In this document: positions 1 to 12,440 of the stretch, one piece after another
How positions within the stretch are numbered: position 1 is the stretch's first letter
Layout of the letters: every line of letters begins with the position of its first letter
From: Symsagittifera roscoffensis
Taxonomy: Eukaryota; Xenacoelomorpha; Acoela; Convolutidae
Direction: 5' to 3'
NCBI RefSeq assembly: GCF_963678635.1
Contig: NC_087065.1
Location: 37,411,888-37,475,887, forward strand
Length of the DNA stretch: 64,000 nt
Made by a program: the position numbers and the translations under genes
Notes under the pieces: generated by a model
Seen by the model: only the letters and a program-made list of their open reading frames with translations
Databases searched by the model: none
What the model was told of the DNA's origin: nothing

Positions 1-5
1 TGACC

Positions 6-1526
6 TTGCTTTCGGAAGGGAAATATGATGTGATCATATCAGCCCCAAATCGCATGATAGAGATGGAGAACCTGAGGCCACTCGGGGCTGAACTACCTGC
101 AGTATGGTCAGAAATCTCGAGCGCGATGAGAGGATTCAAGGACCATGCGCTGCACATGTTAGTGTTGGACGAGGTACTGGGGTTGGAACTGTCTAATTTC
201 AGTCGACAGCTCAAACTGAAACCGGGACTAGACGACGACCATCGAGTGGTCGTAGCGATGTCCAACGACTTATGGTTCCGAGCAATGGAGATGACAAATG
301 AAAACACGAGAAGGAAGAATTCCCAAGAGACTAGAGCTCAATTGGAGGCGATAGTTTTGAGAACCAAACCGGAAGCCAACCAGTGGCTACACCTAAGTCC
401 TCGAGTAGCGGCATTGGGTGTAGATGCTTTTGAGCAAGGCCCTGTGATGATCACGAAGATCCATGCCTACTTGTTAAAGGAGGCGAACCTGGCGGAAAAT
501 GCTGGAAGAAAGACCGCTGAATTTGTGATCAGAATGTGTCAGATTACCCTGGAAACTTTTTGGACCCAGGAAGTGAAGGGACAGAAAGGCTTTGAACGGA
601 CGGACAGCATGCTGGAAGGGTTGGGAGCCGGATGGACCGCGTCCTTCTTGGCAAAAGTCTACCCGAAAGTCTCTCATTATTTGATAAAGGAATTCCTCCA
701 AGCAGTAGTGGAAGTGTCAATAGTAGAACTACTAGCCTTGTTCGTGACGTTTGGAGCAGAGAGCTTCGTGAAAGGACCGGCGATGCTGCTCACCGAAGGA
801 ATCCAGAACCTGCGGTTAGATGGGCTTCTAATATTGATTGCGATTACCCACGGAAACTTGGGAGGACTGATGAAATTGACACGTTGTCCAGAGCAGATGA
901 GAGAGAGAGTGAGGAATTTGGATATGAAGAAATCCACGGTTTCGTGGAACAAGATAAGAGACCTGAGACACACTCTTATCCAATATCTCTTACAACAAAA
1001 TCGCTTTGGAACGGGAGAAGACGAGACTATTGAAAGAGAAGAAGATCTTAGACGACATGTTGGGGGCATGCCTCTTTTAACCGATCTGAGCTTGGCTATG
1101 AGAACCGATCCTTTAGCATTGATCAGAGGAGCCACGGAGTTTGTGACAGTGATATATGGACCAGCAGTCACGTTTGCGTTCCCTGACGTTAAAGTGGAGG
1201 CGTACAGGAGGTCGGTGCTGCACCTGAACCTCATATCAGCAGTGGACGGTAGTGCACTGAACTGGTGTGAGCAGCACACCTTGCGGGAGCTCATAAGTGA
1301 AGATCTGTTATTTGCGAAAATATCAGAGCCAGAGATGACAGTCATCAACTTTGACGATAACTTCCGTGATCGCATGGGAGAAGTAGAAAGAGGACACAAC
1401 GAAGTGTTTCCGAAGCTTTGGAATCTGAGACCCTATGATAAAACAAATGGTGAGATAACCAGAGTGCCTCGTCTCGTTGCAGCATATCACAAGGTGAGAG
1501 AAGAGACGAAGGATACAAACTCCTAG
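6..1526 (+). pseudogene. E0 accessory polyprotein, segments A2-A3
   Basis: 506 residues open in one frame, covering what E1 has in two ORFs. It enters inside the second SGNH-like domain (LSEGKYDVIISAPNRMIEME) and runs through helical blocks (HMLVLDEVLGLELSNFSRQL, VIRMCQITLETFWTQE, LIQYLLQQNRFGTGEDETIE, INFDDNFRDRMGEVERGHNE). It ends at a TAG made by a deletion of about 70 bp relative to E1 (near 1516), which shifts the frame. The left end is cut by the window; the nominal start is an internal codon. Function unknown. Confidence 0.8.
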
Positions 1527-1527
1527 G

Positions 1528-2667
1528 TTGAGAGCATTTGAAACCAATGAAAGGACAATATGGAATTTTGTGGGAACGATGGATCTATACTTTGTAGGGA
1601 GAAATGCCGCCGTGTTACAATACACACGATTTGCATTTACGGATCAAGCGACGAGAAGGCGAATAAGCAACGCCGCGACTCCCAAGCCTGGAAGATTTGA
1701 CGAAGAATGGGCGGGATTCGGCTTAGCTCCTATGAAGATGAGAGGCAGGACCGAACTGCCTGAGGCCTCCTTGATCCTGACTAGTGTGAAACCGGAATTG
1801 AAAGTGGGAGGAACACTGCAGGCGAGAATCTTCCTAGCACCCTTCGTTTGCGAGGAAATCAAAATGGTCCATGGAGAAGAGGAAGATAGATCGGCCGGTA
1901 CATTGATCATACCGAAGTTTCCGCAAGGAACCTACAATGATAAGCAAGGACCCTCGAGCTCAAAGAAGGATATGTCGGAAGGAGACGACGGACAGGGAGG
2001 AAGCCGTCAAGCCGAAGAACCCATGCAACAAGATGCAAGTCAATCTGGTGGGGAAGATGACAGGGCATCAACAGGAGGAGTATCCAGCCTGGATTTCAAT
2101 ATCTTCAGTGACCTTGAGAACGGCGCGGATGCGTTGGAGACGACTGGGTCAGCGGATGAAGGCGTTTCGACACTGGAGCCTCCGACAGCCTTTACAGAAA
2201 TGAAACGCAATTTGCCGGAGAGCAGCTCTCCTGGCAATTCAAGAAATAACGAACAAAGAATCCTCATGGAATCGCCTAGAAGAAGAAGAATAGAGGGCTC
2301 AGCCAGATTACTTTTCTTGGGAACGTTGCCCGAAGAAGAGTGGGAAGTACATCACCGAGACCATGAAAATAGGACGGGATGTAAATTGGACAGAGTGGCG
2401 TTCATGGAAGAAGTCTGGACAGTAGTCCAGAGCTATGGGACCCAGTCCATTTTGAAAACAGGTCTCAACCGACCGTTGATGCGGGAAGTCCTTGACAAGC
2501 TTGATGAGTGTGAAGGGAGATTGAGTGAGTTGTTGATTGACTCAGCCACTGATGAAAGTGAAGCGAACTCTCCCATCAAGATGACACCGCAGGACGATAA
2601 AGGAGAGGTGGTGTATCTGTCAATAACCAGGAAAGGAACGATGCGGTCGAAATGGGTGATTGATTAG
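1528..2667 (+). pseudogene. E0 accessory polyprotein, segments A4-A5
   Basis: 379 residues. It resumes the frame lost at 1516 (RAFETNERTIWNFVGTMDLY) and stays open through the low-complexity acidic part to KWVID and a TAG. Where E1 has a stop after RAST, this copy reads through (RASTGGVSSLDFNIF). E1 has Lys (VIDKIN) where this copy has the TAG, so that stop is copy-specific. There is no natural start codon: the piece is internal to the polyprotein. Confidence 0.8.
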
Positions 2668-2676
2668 ATCAACGAG

Positions 2677-3897
2677 ATGAAAATGAAGCTAGGCAGTAGA
2701 GTGATGCCGAAGAGAGTAGGAAAGACGAAGGTGGATTCGGAGATATCGATGAAAGCTGTCAATTCAGCGAAACGAAAACGAGTCGAAGAAGCCATGGATT
2801 TGGGACAAGGTGATTATCAATTACCTGGCACGAACAGAATGTTGACCGATGTAGCGATGGTGCCACCCATTCTCATGGCAGGGATAAAGTCGACAGGTTA
2901 CAAATCCAAAAGGAGTGACCGCACTCTGACTGGAGCAACCTTAGAAATGGAAATACTCAGCCAATGTGGAGAGAGCACAATGAAAGACTTTAAGCCATCT
3001 CCCATGAATCACGGAAAGGGAAGTGTCGCAGGACAACTAGTACCAGTGGAATATAACCGACCAACAATGTCGGAGACTGTGTCGATAGATGAACCCACCG
3101 GTGGATACATGGAGATGTTAGAATACCGAAACTCGGCTAGAGGGTATGTGATGGCCCTGGAAGACGAAAAGGCCATGGAAGGTTATCTGGAAACGATGTT
3201 GCGAGGCACCACCCTCAAGCAGAAGGCGTACGGGACTCTGGCATCGTCCGAAATACAGGCAGAAACGATGGAGCAGTTAGTGAGCCTTCCATGGAAAGCA
3301 GTGGTGTTACGGTACTTCGAAGAAGACATGAGGACTGCGCCAAGAATACACGCTCTCATGGCAGTACCTTTCGTGAGAACCGAGTTACAACTGAGGTTTG
3401 CCTGGTGTATGATGGGACTGACTCTCGAAGAATATGATTCAGAAGAAAGGAAGAGGTCAAAAGAAGAGAAGGTTTTCCTTATGACGAACCTGAGGGATCT
3501 GATAATCCAAGAGGGAGCAGCAGTAGCGTGTGCGAAGCGGAGAGACGCTCTCTGTTTCATTCGATTCATGATAGAACAGATTTCAGTACCTGCATTGAAC
3601 ACCTGTGTCAAGATGCTGAAGGAGGGCGATGAGCGAGCGAAAGCCTTACTCTTGCTAGCACTGCTGGATATGCAGCAAAGCAAACCGATGAGGGTGAATA
3701 TGAAAGAACCCGAGGAGTTAGAGCCCATGAGGAAGATAGACGAAATCAGGAGATTTTCAAACAAGGAGCTGAGACTCACTAAAGAGTCTATGGGGGCACT
3801 ACCGAAATCCAGTGAGTACTGTGGACCGATCAAGAAGAAGTCGTACAGCTACGTATCCGGATTTCATAGGGATAGCGTACAACCCTTTCCTGAGTGA
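2677..3897 (+). pseudogene. E0 accessory polyprotein, segment B, first part
   Basis: 406 residues, starting nine bases after the previous TAG in the same frame (MKMKLGSRVMPKRVGKTKVD). It shows the intact link KRKRVEEAMDLGQGDYQLPG that is frameshifted in E1. Conserved helices ELQLRFAWCMMGLTLEEYDS and EGAAVACAKRRDALCFIRF are present. The frame is lost near 3860 (VSGFHRDSVQPFPE), where E1 reads VSGIIGIAYN. Confidence 0.8.
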
Positions 3898-4405
3898 AGA
3901 CATACGTGATTGCTTCTTCGATTATGAGCAGGCAATGTTGCTAAGATTCTGGACGTCGAGAATTGTAACGATTAAGAGCGCTACTAATCCTCAGATCAGA
4001 TTGGGACTGGTCTTGGAAGAACAGGTGACTGCACCTTCCGTACCAAAATCCGACAAAAGAGTCGAATTTGGGTTGGGATTCTCAGATGAATTACTGAGGA
4101 CGAGCCTGATGGTAGTGTGGGAATTGATGAGGCCATCATGGTGTCCTAGTCCCAACGCTGACTCGATATTACGGGCGACACAAGACGTGCAGAGGGAGCT
4201 GAACGCAGACTGTAACCTGCGTGACCTGAACATCATATATAATGTGATGACAACAGCCTCTAGGAGCAACGGGGAAGATAAAGTGGAGTTGCCTGGCTGG
4301 GGACCAGAAGACTGGGTCAAACCTGGTAGCTGTCTGGCGGAAGTCTGTGGACTGGAAGGTCACGTTTATGGAGGTCTGGACTGCGTAAAGACCCTACAGA
4401 GTTAA
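3812..4405 (+). pseudogene. E0 accessory polyprotein, segment B, second part
   Basis: 197 residues; the real homology starts at about 3866 (FIGIAYNPFLSEDIRDCFFD), after a one-base shift, and the first residues are out-of-frame noise. It contains VEFGLGFSDELLRTSLMVVW and ELMRPSWCPSPNADS, the segment into whose E2 counterpart E1 inserted. It ends at TAA (CVKTLQS) where E1 reads CVKTLEKQHEQL. Confidence 0.8.
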
Positions 4406-4414
4406 CACAAGCAA

Positions 4415-4745
4415 TTGACGATATTGTTTGGGAATGTCGTGATGAAGGCAAGGACGGAAACGGAACTGAACGCAGATTGCCATGGAGGAACCGAGGTGAA
4501 TCTAGTGACTGCACTAGGATTCTACAGCATGTTTGGTTCTTTAGAGTCACTATTGAATCTAGAACAGAAACATGAGATGGTCACAGCCATCAGTGTAGAA
4601 GTATTCCCAGGAGTTCTGCAAACCGAGCAGAAACACATATGAAAATGGAGGGAAGCGATCGAGGCGGAAATGAACAACAGACACAGTGAGGTTTATTGTA
4701 GACCATCAGGAGCACGATATTTGGTGGGCTCGACATTAGCTCCAA
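4415..4745 (+). pseudogene. E0 accessory polyprotein, end of segment B
   Basis: Same frame as the preceding piece after the TAA: MTILFGNVVMKARTETELNA, NLVTALGFYSMFGSLESLLN, a TGA at about 4640, then GARYLVGSTLAPM and another TGA at 4748. E1 is open across the corresponding positions except at its own end. The piece shows that segments B and C were one frame. Confidence 0.75.
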
Positions 4746-4765
4746 TGTGAAAGAGCAGATACCCG

Positions 4766-5781
4766 GTGCATTTCGTAGCTGTGGATGTAAAGAGTACGAG
4801 AACGATCGTGGATCAAGCCTTCTCAGTGCCAAAATGTGTGAGACTAACGAGAATATCCAAAAATCTTACGAGTTGCTATGTAAGATGTTCTCAGCAGTTC
4901 CAGAGAGAACAAAGGAAGAGTTGGAATCGATACTGGGAAGGAAGTTCATGGGATACGTGAGTGGGAACTTCAGTGACTTTGAGAGACAGAAACAGAGAGG
5001 ATCAAATGTTACAGATTACAATACAGTAGACGAGAATGATGAAATCCACCGAGTGATGATGGAAGTAGAACCATTACTGGAAGCTTCGGGAAAACGTAAT
5101 TGGAGGAGCATCATGTTGACACATGACGAGTTTCCCTGCCATTGCTTGCTGCAGACCTGGTGGTATCCCAAGCGTAGTAATCTGGTGTTGATCTGGGACT
5201 CTGGAGAGCTGCTCTCCATGGGTTTACCAGACTCATCACAGCCCATAACAATAGTGATAGTGGGAGTTATGATGGCGATACGATGGCTGGAAGCTCATGT
5301 AAGAGAGAACAATAGACAGGAAGCGCCAACCAGAGAACAGTTGCGGAAATTGGATTGTCTGAAAGATCTAGATCTTTTTGAGACAATGTGCAAGATTTTA
5401 AACATTCCGATGGAAGTGAAGAAGATATGGGCAAGGAGACGATTGATGCCATGGTTCAGAGCTAACATGACTGCATGGTTGTGCGAATATGCTAAGAAGC
5501 ATATGTCGAAGCACGGCAGAGTGTACAGTGAATATCAGCTGGACATTGGAGCAGGAGCTTTCAAGCGAGCCTCCGTGATTCTTCGGAATGCAGTGACCGC
5601 CGCTGTAAAGAGAATTTCCAGGACGAGTGAACGTAGTGGAAAGGAGAAGGAAGAGATGTTGATTGAAGATTTGGAGAGAAACGTGACGTTGTGTCTCCAC
5701 AACAGCTTCTGCCGAAACAGAGAATCTAGCGTGGATCCCCTACCTTATTGCAAACAGAGGGTAGAAGAGCAGAAGTGTTAG
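4766..5781 (+). pseudogene. E0 accessory polyprotein, segment C
   Basis: Begins in the frame of segment B (HFVAVDVKSTRTIVDQAFSV), shifts near 4850, then is open to the end (YELLCKMFSAVPERTKEELE ... RVEEQKC). About 95 percent identical to E1 segment C by eye. The TAG at 5779-5781 replaces the Trp seen in E1 (EEQKCWRTAS), so the ancestral end lay about 100 bp further on (TEMEH-type acidic tail near 5881). Function unknown; see the E1 entry for a possible relation to SGNH-like repeats. Confidence 0.78.
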
Positions 5782-6457
5782 AGGACTGCTTCCAACAGCG
5801 TCAGGATAGCTAACGATGTGTTGCAAGACACAGAAACTGAAAGTGCAGAGTCAGTGTCACAGGAGGAAGAGATGGAACATTGACAAACGGTCGAAAGAAC
5901 AAGAGGCAAAAAGAAAGAAATTTAGAAGAATTTAGAAGTTTTAGAACTTCTAAACGACGGAAAAAGAAGAAAACAAAGGAGTGACGAAGGAAAAGGAAAG
6001 TGAAACTCAGAATTTTTTTATGTGTGTGAAAAAGTCAAGTGAGAAACCAAGCAACCAAGTTGTAATTGAAAACTGAAACATTTAGTTGAGCTTTGAACAT
6101 TGAAGGAATTGTTGCATTTATAAATTTGCATTTTGATTTTAGTTAAGTGGCTTTAGAGACACTTACTAACTATTTATTTAGAAAGGCTTGAGTGAAGAGT
6201 ATATTTAAATATTCCAGCCTGCATGATTGTTTTTATTCAACTAGGAGAACTGATCACTTTGTGGTGATATGAAAGGCTTGGGTAATCTCTCGAAGAGGGA
6301 GATTGTTTCATTGTTCTTATTAACCACGGAGTTTCTTAGTTTTAATATTCAGGACAATAACAAGCGAGGTTTCCGAAGGGAAGAAGCATAGTAGGATAAT
6401 TTTAGCTTGTTGGTTGGCAGGACTGTCCTGCAAACCAACACCTTTTAAATCTAGGAG
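5782..6457 (+). other. E0 C-terminal remnant and 3' UTR with palindrome
   Basis: The first 100 bp still match the acidic C-terminus of E1 (to TGA at 5881). After that the sequence is AT-rich non-coding and colinear with E1 40896-40345. It includes the inverted repeat AGAAGTTTTAGAACTTCT (5935-5952) and the 33-nt palindrome at 6408-6440. It stops at the gap about 270 bp short of where the LTR begins in E1. Confidence 0.85.
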
Positions 6458-6657
6458 NNNNNNNNNNNNNNNNNNNNNNNNNNNNNNNNNNNNNNNNNNN
6501 NNNNNNNNNNNNNNNNNNNNNNNNNNNNNNNNNNNNNNNNNNNNNNNNNNNNNNNNNNNNNNNNNNNNNNNNNNNNNNNNNNNNNNNNNNNNNNNNNNNN
6601 NNNNNNNNNNNNNNNNNNNNNNNNNNNNNNNNNNNNNNNNNNNNNNNNNNNNNNNNN
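6458..6657. other. Assembly gap, 200 N
   Basis: Exactly 200 N, a conventional filler, so the true size is unknown. It lies where E0 should have its 3' LTR, suggesting that repeats stopped the assembly. Confidence 0.99.
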
Positions 6658-8391
6658 TATGATTACTGGACAAAACTGTAGAGGATACACAGTAGGTGAT
6701 TCGGATGCTCCTCAAATCTTAAAAAGATAGGTAACTTAGGACAATCCAGAGTGGACAGCAATTTTTTTCTCATTGGCAATCAGCAAGAACGAACGGATCA
6801 AACCATCAGAACATCAGAATCATGAAAAAGAACAGGCTGTACGACGGCAGTTTAGAAAATATTCTACTCAATTCCTCAGAGTGTGTTGGTTATAACGTCA
6901 TGTAAGACAAGAGAACAACATCAAGCTTCAAGTCACTATCAACTGCCTGACTATGCTGCATCTATGGACATGGAAGAAGAAGCTTTGTCCGAGAAGTCTG
7001 AATTTGAGCCAAGACACCGCAGACAAGATTCTGTGGATAATTTAGTCGGGTGCATGAGATTCCGACGTGGATTTATGCTCCACTGAAGTTTCATCGGGAG
7101 AGAGAAGTTGAAAAGATCTGAATTGACACCTATTGAGAGAAAAACTTATGCTCAAGCTCTAAAGTCTCAGAGCTAGCTATAAACACGTTACTTGAGGTCA
7201 TCAGGGCCAGAGACGTGGATAGAGAATTACAACAGGATCTTGATGGTGATCGGGAAATAAAGCTTGATAACAGTTCTGATGATCTAAGAATGATAGCAGT
7301 GTTGAATTAATTGCATCGCCGCAACGCCGTGTACTATCTTATAGGGAAGCAGTGAGGATTGAACTTGAGGAGGAGACAACAAGACCATTAGCCAATTTTT
7401 ATTGGGTCAAAACTGAAGATGATGCGCGTCAACCAGATGAGTTCTAGATTTATCTCAGAGTCATGAAAACGTACCTGAAGATAATATACAGACTCGCGAA
7501 TTGAGCTCCAGACTAATCAGATCTGCAGGAGGACAATTACAGAAACCTGCGAGAAGATGGGCGGTTGCATTAGAACAAGGAAAGGATAGTGTCCTCGAAA
7601 AGGAGAGAAAAGAACAAATTTTTATATATTTACAACCTGACGGTGCTGCCGTAGCTCTTAAAAACAGAACTATTGTTGAAACCATTCGAACAAATGGGAC
7701 ACCAGGGAGTAGATAAGTTATAACAGAGATTTTTAAAACCCTTTGGGTGGCAAGAAATTACGATATCATGTGAAAAAAAGCTAATTGACTATTTTGCTGT
7801 TGCCAAGTGAAATATCCCCGGAAGCTGAGACTACAAATGCAGTCAATAGAGTCATCAGAGTCAAGAAAGTGATACATATAGAGAATCGAAACGTATGCAT
7901 GACGATCACTGGCTACAATCAAATCCTGGTGATGTACGACCATTTTACGAAATATGCGGAAACCGTTCCTTGCACAACAGATTCAGCAGAGGAAATTTGT
8001 GATCAACTGCGCAACAGTTGATTTACCAAACATGGACTTGCAATGACGTTCCAATGCGACAATGGTACTGATTTTCAGGCGAAATGACTGACTAGCTGAT
8101 GAGGTGTTTCCAAGCAGCACACGCTGTCTCAACAACATACCACCCATAGATGACTGGCCAGGTAGAGCGACAGATCTGAACATTGTTCTAAATGCTGCGG
8201 GTGTACTGTGCTCGATATATAACGGAGTGTGACAGATATCTATCAGAATTATTGGGGACTGATGTTTCATTATTTTATATTCCACTACAGGCATTAGTCT
8301 ACAGGACAGTAGAAAGGTCTATCATTAACCTCTTTCTATCACAAAAAGAAAAGCGAAAAATTGTCGTCACAGGAAAACGTGAGAGACGTGA
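6658..8391 (+). pseudogene. Decayed pol remnant: RNase H-integrase linker and integrase core
   Basis: Colinear with E1 pol between RNase H and the end of the integrase core. Near 7203 it reads RARDVDRELQQDLDGD (E1 RARDLDREVYQDPDSDRY). Near 7850-8010 come VIHIENRNVCMTITGYNQIL and YDHFTKYAETVPCTTDSAEE, then TFQCDNGTDF (second Asp of the DDE triad) and, near 8190, a remnant of MLRVYCARY. Many stops and shifts; no function can remain. More diverged from E1 than E0 is, so it is an older copy or another subfamily. Confidence 0.85.
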
Positions 8392-10140
8392 TATGACGTC
8401 AGTGCTATCTTAAGGGCATATGAAGGCGAAACACACAGCAAGCTGAGACAAAGCAGAGTAGAAATTTCGATACGGCATTAGCCAACACATTGGGTAGGAC
8501 ACTATTCTTGTTTAGATGATCCGAACGAGAGAGTCAAAAGAAACGAACAAAGCAATGAGATGTTAAACAAAGGGGCCAAGTAGCCGTTAGATCTAGACCC
8601 CGTTGAGTTGACCGAGGTTGATGATGGAAAATTGTCAAGAGGATGATGATGATACTTAGTGATGACGAAATGTCATTAAGTATTAATTACTTAATGATGC
8701 ACAAAGAGTGACGTTTCTGCAGGTTCAGCCAGAGCCGAGCAGTACGTTCGAGAACGTCGAACCTCATAACCCATCGACAAAAGATTGATGCATTTCAGAG
8801 GATATGAAAAAAAGTGAATATTTGATGATGGACTCTGTTTGTGAGGCGAATTAAAAAGGCACTTAGAAAAACAATTCAAGAAAACGGCCTGCAACGATAT
8901 GATGAATGAGATGATTGGCTAGACAGAAATGAAAATTTTTCTCAATGTTGAGGGTGTACTGTGCTCGATACAAGCCGGACAAGAGAAAGATCTATGATTT
9001 ATATCCTTCTATCCCAAAAACGCACAAAAACACGTCGTCATGGGTAAATTTGAGAATTTTGACAAACCTCAGCGCTAGCCTAATGACTTATGAAGGCGAA
9101 ACACACAGCAAATGAGAAAACAGAGGAGAAAATTCGATACGAGCCTAGCTTGAGCCAAAACGCATTGGGTAGGAGACTAGATTTGTGTGTTTAGGAAGGT
9201 GATTCCAACGAGAGAGACAAAAAACTTCTAAAGAAACGGAGGTCTATTTATTAAAACAGAGGTAAACCAAGAAGAACGTTTCTCCGGATTCAACACAAGC
9301 CGAGCAGCACGTTTGGGAACACTGAACCTCATAACGCATCGTCAGAAGAGTGATTCATTCCAGAGGATAAGGAAAAAAAGATTATTTAATGATGGACTCC
9401 AGGGAGAAAAGGTATCAGGGAGAAAAAAGACGGCAATGAGATGTTAAAACGAAGGACAAAGTAGCCGTTGGATCTAGACATTAATGAATTGATCAAGGCT
9501 GATGACGGAACGGTGTCAGGAGGATGATGGAGATACTTAATGAAGACAAAATGTCATTAAGTATCAATTATTTAATGATACACAAAGAGGACCAGCAGAA
9601 CCCGAGCAGCACGTTCAAGAACGTTGAACCTCATAACCAATCGTCAGATGGTCGATGCATTCCAGGGAACTTGGAGAAAAGTCATTACTTTATGACGGAC
9701 TCTGCTTTTGAGGCGAAGGAAAATGGCACAAGCGAAAAGAATAGACCGGAGGTTGATCAAAATCAGACAATGAAATCGATTGTGAACTACAACAATCGAA
9801 CAAACAGAAAAGCTTTGACCCAATTTTTGGGAATTGCATTTTGTGATGATATCAGTCCAAAAAAAGTTTAGTATGACGATTAAAAGCCTGAGTTACAGAG
9901 CTTGAAATACTTCAAGAATGACAAACATTATCTTTTCTGGGCTGCCCGGGAAATTCATTGTTCATTCCATTCTCTAAAGTCAACTTTACATCAGATGGGC
10001 TAAAAAGGAGATAAAGACGATTTTTTCGGGAGAGTGAGTGTAAGGGGTGATTCACACTGAATGTGAAAAATGCAGAAGAATTATGTAGTTTAGAGGAAAA
10101 GACGCACGAAGACCCTAAGAAACGAGACAGAGGAGGAGTG
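8392..10140 (+). pseudogene. Decayed integrase tail, tandemly repeated three times
   Basis: The segment matching the GPY/F end of E1 (GRFYRLSTGRAAHYENIKPH) appears near 8711, 9277 and 9590, each with the following PSTEDWCIP...LMMD-type block. The PLDLDP block appears near 8590 and 9465. The copies are more like each other than like E1, so the tail was duplicated in tandem after divergence. The last unit, with 115 open residues at 9524-9871, runs on into the remnants of the acidic extension (LKYFKNDKHY, E1 MKYIKTERDD). A perfect palindrome TCATTAAGTA-TTAAT-TACTTAATGA lies at 8672-8696. Confidence 0.8.
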
Positions 10141-10239
10141 ATAAAGTCATAAATTAACTTACCGATTGGTTATTGTCAGTTATTTTATGTCAGTTTTTGT
10201 CAATTATTTTAAACTCACTGTCAGTTATTTTATACAGAC

Positions 10240-10590
10240 ACTAAGGCCAATTGCAATACCATTAACTGGGGATATGGTGTTAAAACATCATTAGCAGCCA
10301 GTTTTAGGAGAGAATACAAAAAATAGAGTTTTTTTGGAAGCAGACCAGGAGTAGGGGGCGTATCAGTTCTTCCGCCAGCAGTGTCGCATATCCGAGGAAA
10401 TAAATTTTGCTTTTTACTAACAAGGGAATCAACATGTAAGCCACGAAAACTTGGTGTGGACTCTGAATAGATTGAGACACTTCATAGTAGAGAGAACGAT
10501 GAAAGAATTCTTACTTCCAGTATACCATCCGAATAGGACTTGGCTGTATCAACGAGAAAGTTTTTGGTCAAAAATTTTTAGACAAAAACA
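10240..10590 (+). pseudogene. Decayed macrodomain
   Basis: Recognisable pieces in different frames: SLAASFRREYKK (E1 ALAADFKREYKN), GSRPGVGGVSVLPPAVSHIRG, FCFLLTRES, LVWTLNRLRHFIVERTMKEF and LLPVYHPNRTWLYQRE. These follow the integrase-tail remnant, as in E1. Stops and shifts make it non-functional. Confidence 0.8.
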
Positions 10591-11036
10591 TCGAGCATCG
10601 AGAGTATAGAATACGACCTGAGTGCTTAGCGTTTAAGACTTAGATAGATCTTAACGATTTTACAATCATTTACGTTATTTCGGGTAAAACTAGTTCAGAT
10701 TTCATGGTAATTTGTGCGTAATAAGTTGTTATAATTAGGCATTTGGGCAATTTAGTGCCCACGATTGTTTTCATAAGTAGCCCGGGTGACAGATACCTTT
10801 TGGATTGAGTCACACTAAGAAATTTCTAGAACCAATCCTTTTACTCTGACTGTTTCAACCATACTTGTTATTTCGATGGTAGCGAAGATTTTGGTTGAAT
10901 ATGATGCTTTATAAGCTACTTTTCTTCTAGGTCCTGATTGATTTGTTTAAATTACGTTAAAACCGCAATTTACAAAAATCAAATCAAAATAACAATATCA
11001 ATGATTTTGAAAAATTCTAAATACAAGGTTCTCCTT
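10591..11036 (+). other. AT-rich spacer, no gene seen
   Basis: No ORF or similarity I recognise. It lies at the position of the E1 spacer between macrodomain and SGNH ORFs and is probably its relic. Confidence 0.5.
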
Positions 11037-12440
11037 GACCTAGCAGAGTGAGGTGTATCTATGGAGAATGAAGCGTATTAAAACACCCAAAAATGCGTAT
11101 GATGAGCTGGAGAAACGGTAAATCTCGGGCAGTGATCGAGCCAAAGAGCCCGGGTTGAACAGTACGAGGACGTAAGACCAGCCATGAGAAAAGCGTCTAA
11201 AAACAACACCTCGGCCTGTTTTGAGGAGGACGCATTTCAAGAACAGAGAAGCTGGTGAGTTTTATTCTCAGAAAGTTTAAGCTGTGTCACCGGAGAGGGC
11301 AAGAGTGATGGAGGAAATGGAGACGACTTTAAAAAAAAGAGCTCTGTAGAATTCGAGAAGACAAGGATAAACGGAGAAAATTCGAAGAAGCTAATAACAA
11401 ACAAGATTAAAAGATAGAGTGTCTGGAACGAGAGCAAGTGTTTTCAGGAAATTCCTGGACCCTACCGATAATTTGATATGCTCAGAAGTGGAAAGGATTT
11501 TGATACAGCTGGTCAAAACAGCTGACCACCTAGCGCACAAAGAAAGAGAACACCAGCTTCAGGGTTGACTGCAGCCTTTGGGTAAGTGGACGTGCAACTC
11601 TTCGGAACAACTGCGGGGGAAATAGGGACAAGGACGGCACCGAAGTCCGAGCCAACCCTATAAAATTGAGATGCCACGAGATGTTTTGGATAACCAGAGT
11701 GACGACATTCGGAGCCTTTTGTTTAAGATGAAAGAAATCAGGAATCCGGGAAGAGTTACCAATGTGATGATTTCATTGCTAACAAACAAGGAGACACGAA
11801 GCACTGAAACTGCGGAGAGCTTTTTAGAGGCAATTCTAGTATACTTAGGGGAAAAACCAATCAAAAAATTACTAGGGATGAAAGTGTAGCACAAATTTGG
11901 ACCTGTAGAACATTTTCGAAAAGTTGTCACCTTGATACGATAGAGGGACGTGCTTGGATGTAACGTACGTGTCCTCCATGATTGTTTAGAAGAACTTGAA
12001 AGTTTCGACCTTTCTGCAGCCTAATCATAAAAGCGCCTGGGATTAACCGATTAGTTCCACAAATGACAAGTAATTTACGTGATTTAAATTCGATATCGGA
12101 CGTGATGGAAAAAAACGGGGTAATCGAGGTGACCGCACCTAGAGCAGAACGATGTCATAATCGTTGCTTTGTAATGTGAGCAAAGACAGTCCCAAGCCCG
12201 CAAATTTACAAAAAAAACCTGATAAAGTTGAATCTTGATACAATCAGCTTCACTCTAGATGCTGTACATATGCTTGATGGTGTCAGGTTGTCCGTCAATG
12301 GCCTGTACTCAATCAATGCGATAGGGTGGCTTACACCCTCTGAAATCAAATTCAACTTGCTCAACGGCTGCCTTGAATTTAACGGATTCTGAGGACTGCC
12401 CTCAAACAACGCAATGGAACCAACCAACGCCCAACCGTTG
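11037..12440 (+). pseudogene. Decayed SGNH accessory ORF
   Basis: Pieces in order: ISGSDRAKEPGLNSTRT (E1 LSGSDLANEPGLGSSRT), VERILIQLVKTADHLAHKER (E1 VEQTVRKLIETAGRLVANKN), IRNPGRVTNVMISLLTNKET (E1 MNPGRIPNVMILVGTNDISR, so the GTND motif is destroyed), DTIEGRAW, and DAVHMLDGVRLSVNGLYSIN with GLPSNNAMEPTNAQPL. The GDS block is deleted. Not functional. Confidence 0.82.

Larger units (their letters stand above)
1..6457 (+). mobile_element. E0: 3' part of a close E1 relative
   Basis: Plus-strand copy of E1 from the middle of the accessory polyprotein to the 3' UTR. It is highly similar to 46740-40345 read on the other strand, so the two form a 6.4-kb inverted repeat 34 kb apart. The left end leaves the window and the right end meets the N gap just before the LTR would be expected. 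Its lesions (stops, frameshifts) differ from those of E1, so the two copies decayed separately. Confidence 0.93.

Noticed and set aside
8672-8696. TCATTAAGTA palindrome as a MITE
   Set aside because: It occurs in every tail duplicate at the same place and aligns to ordinary coding sequence of E1, so it arose by drift within the tail, not by insertion.
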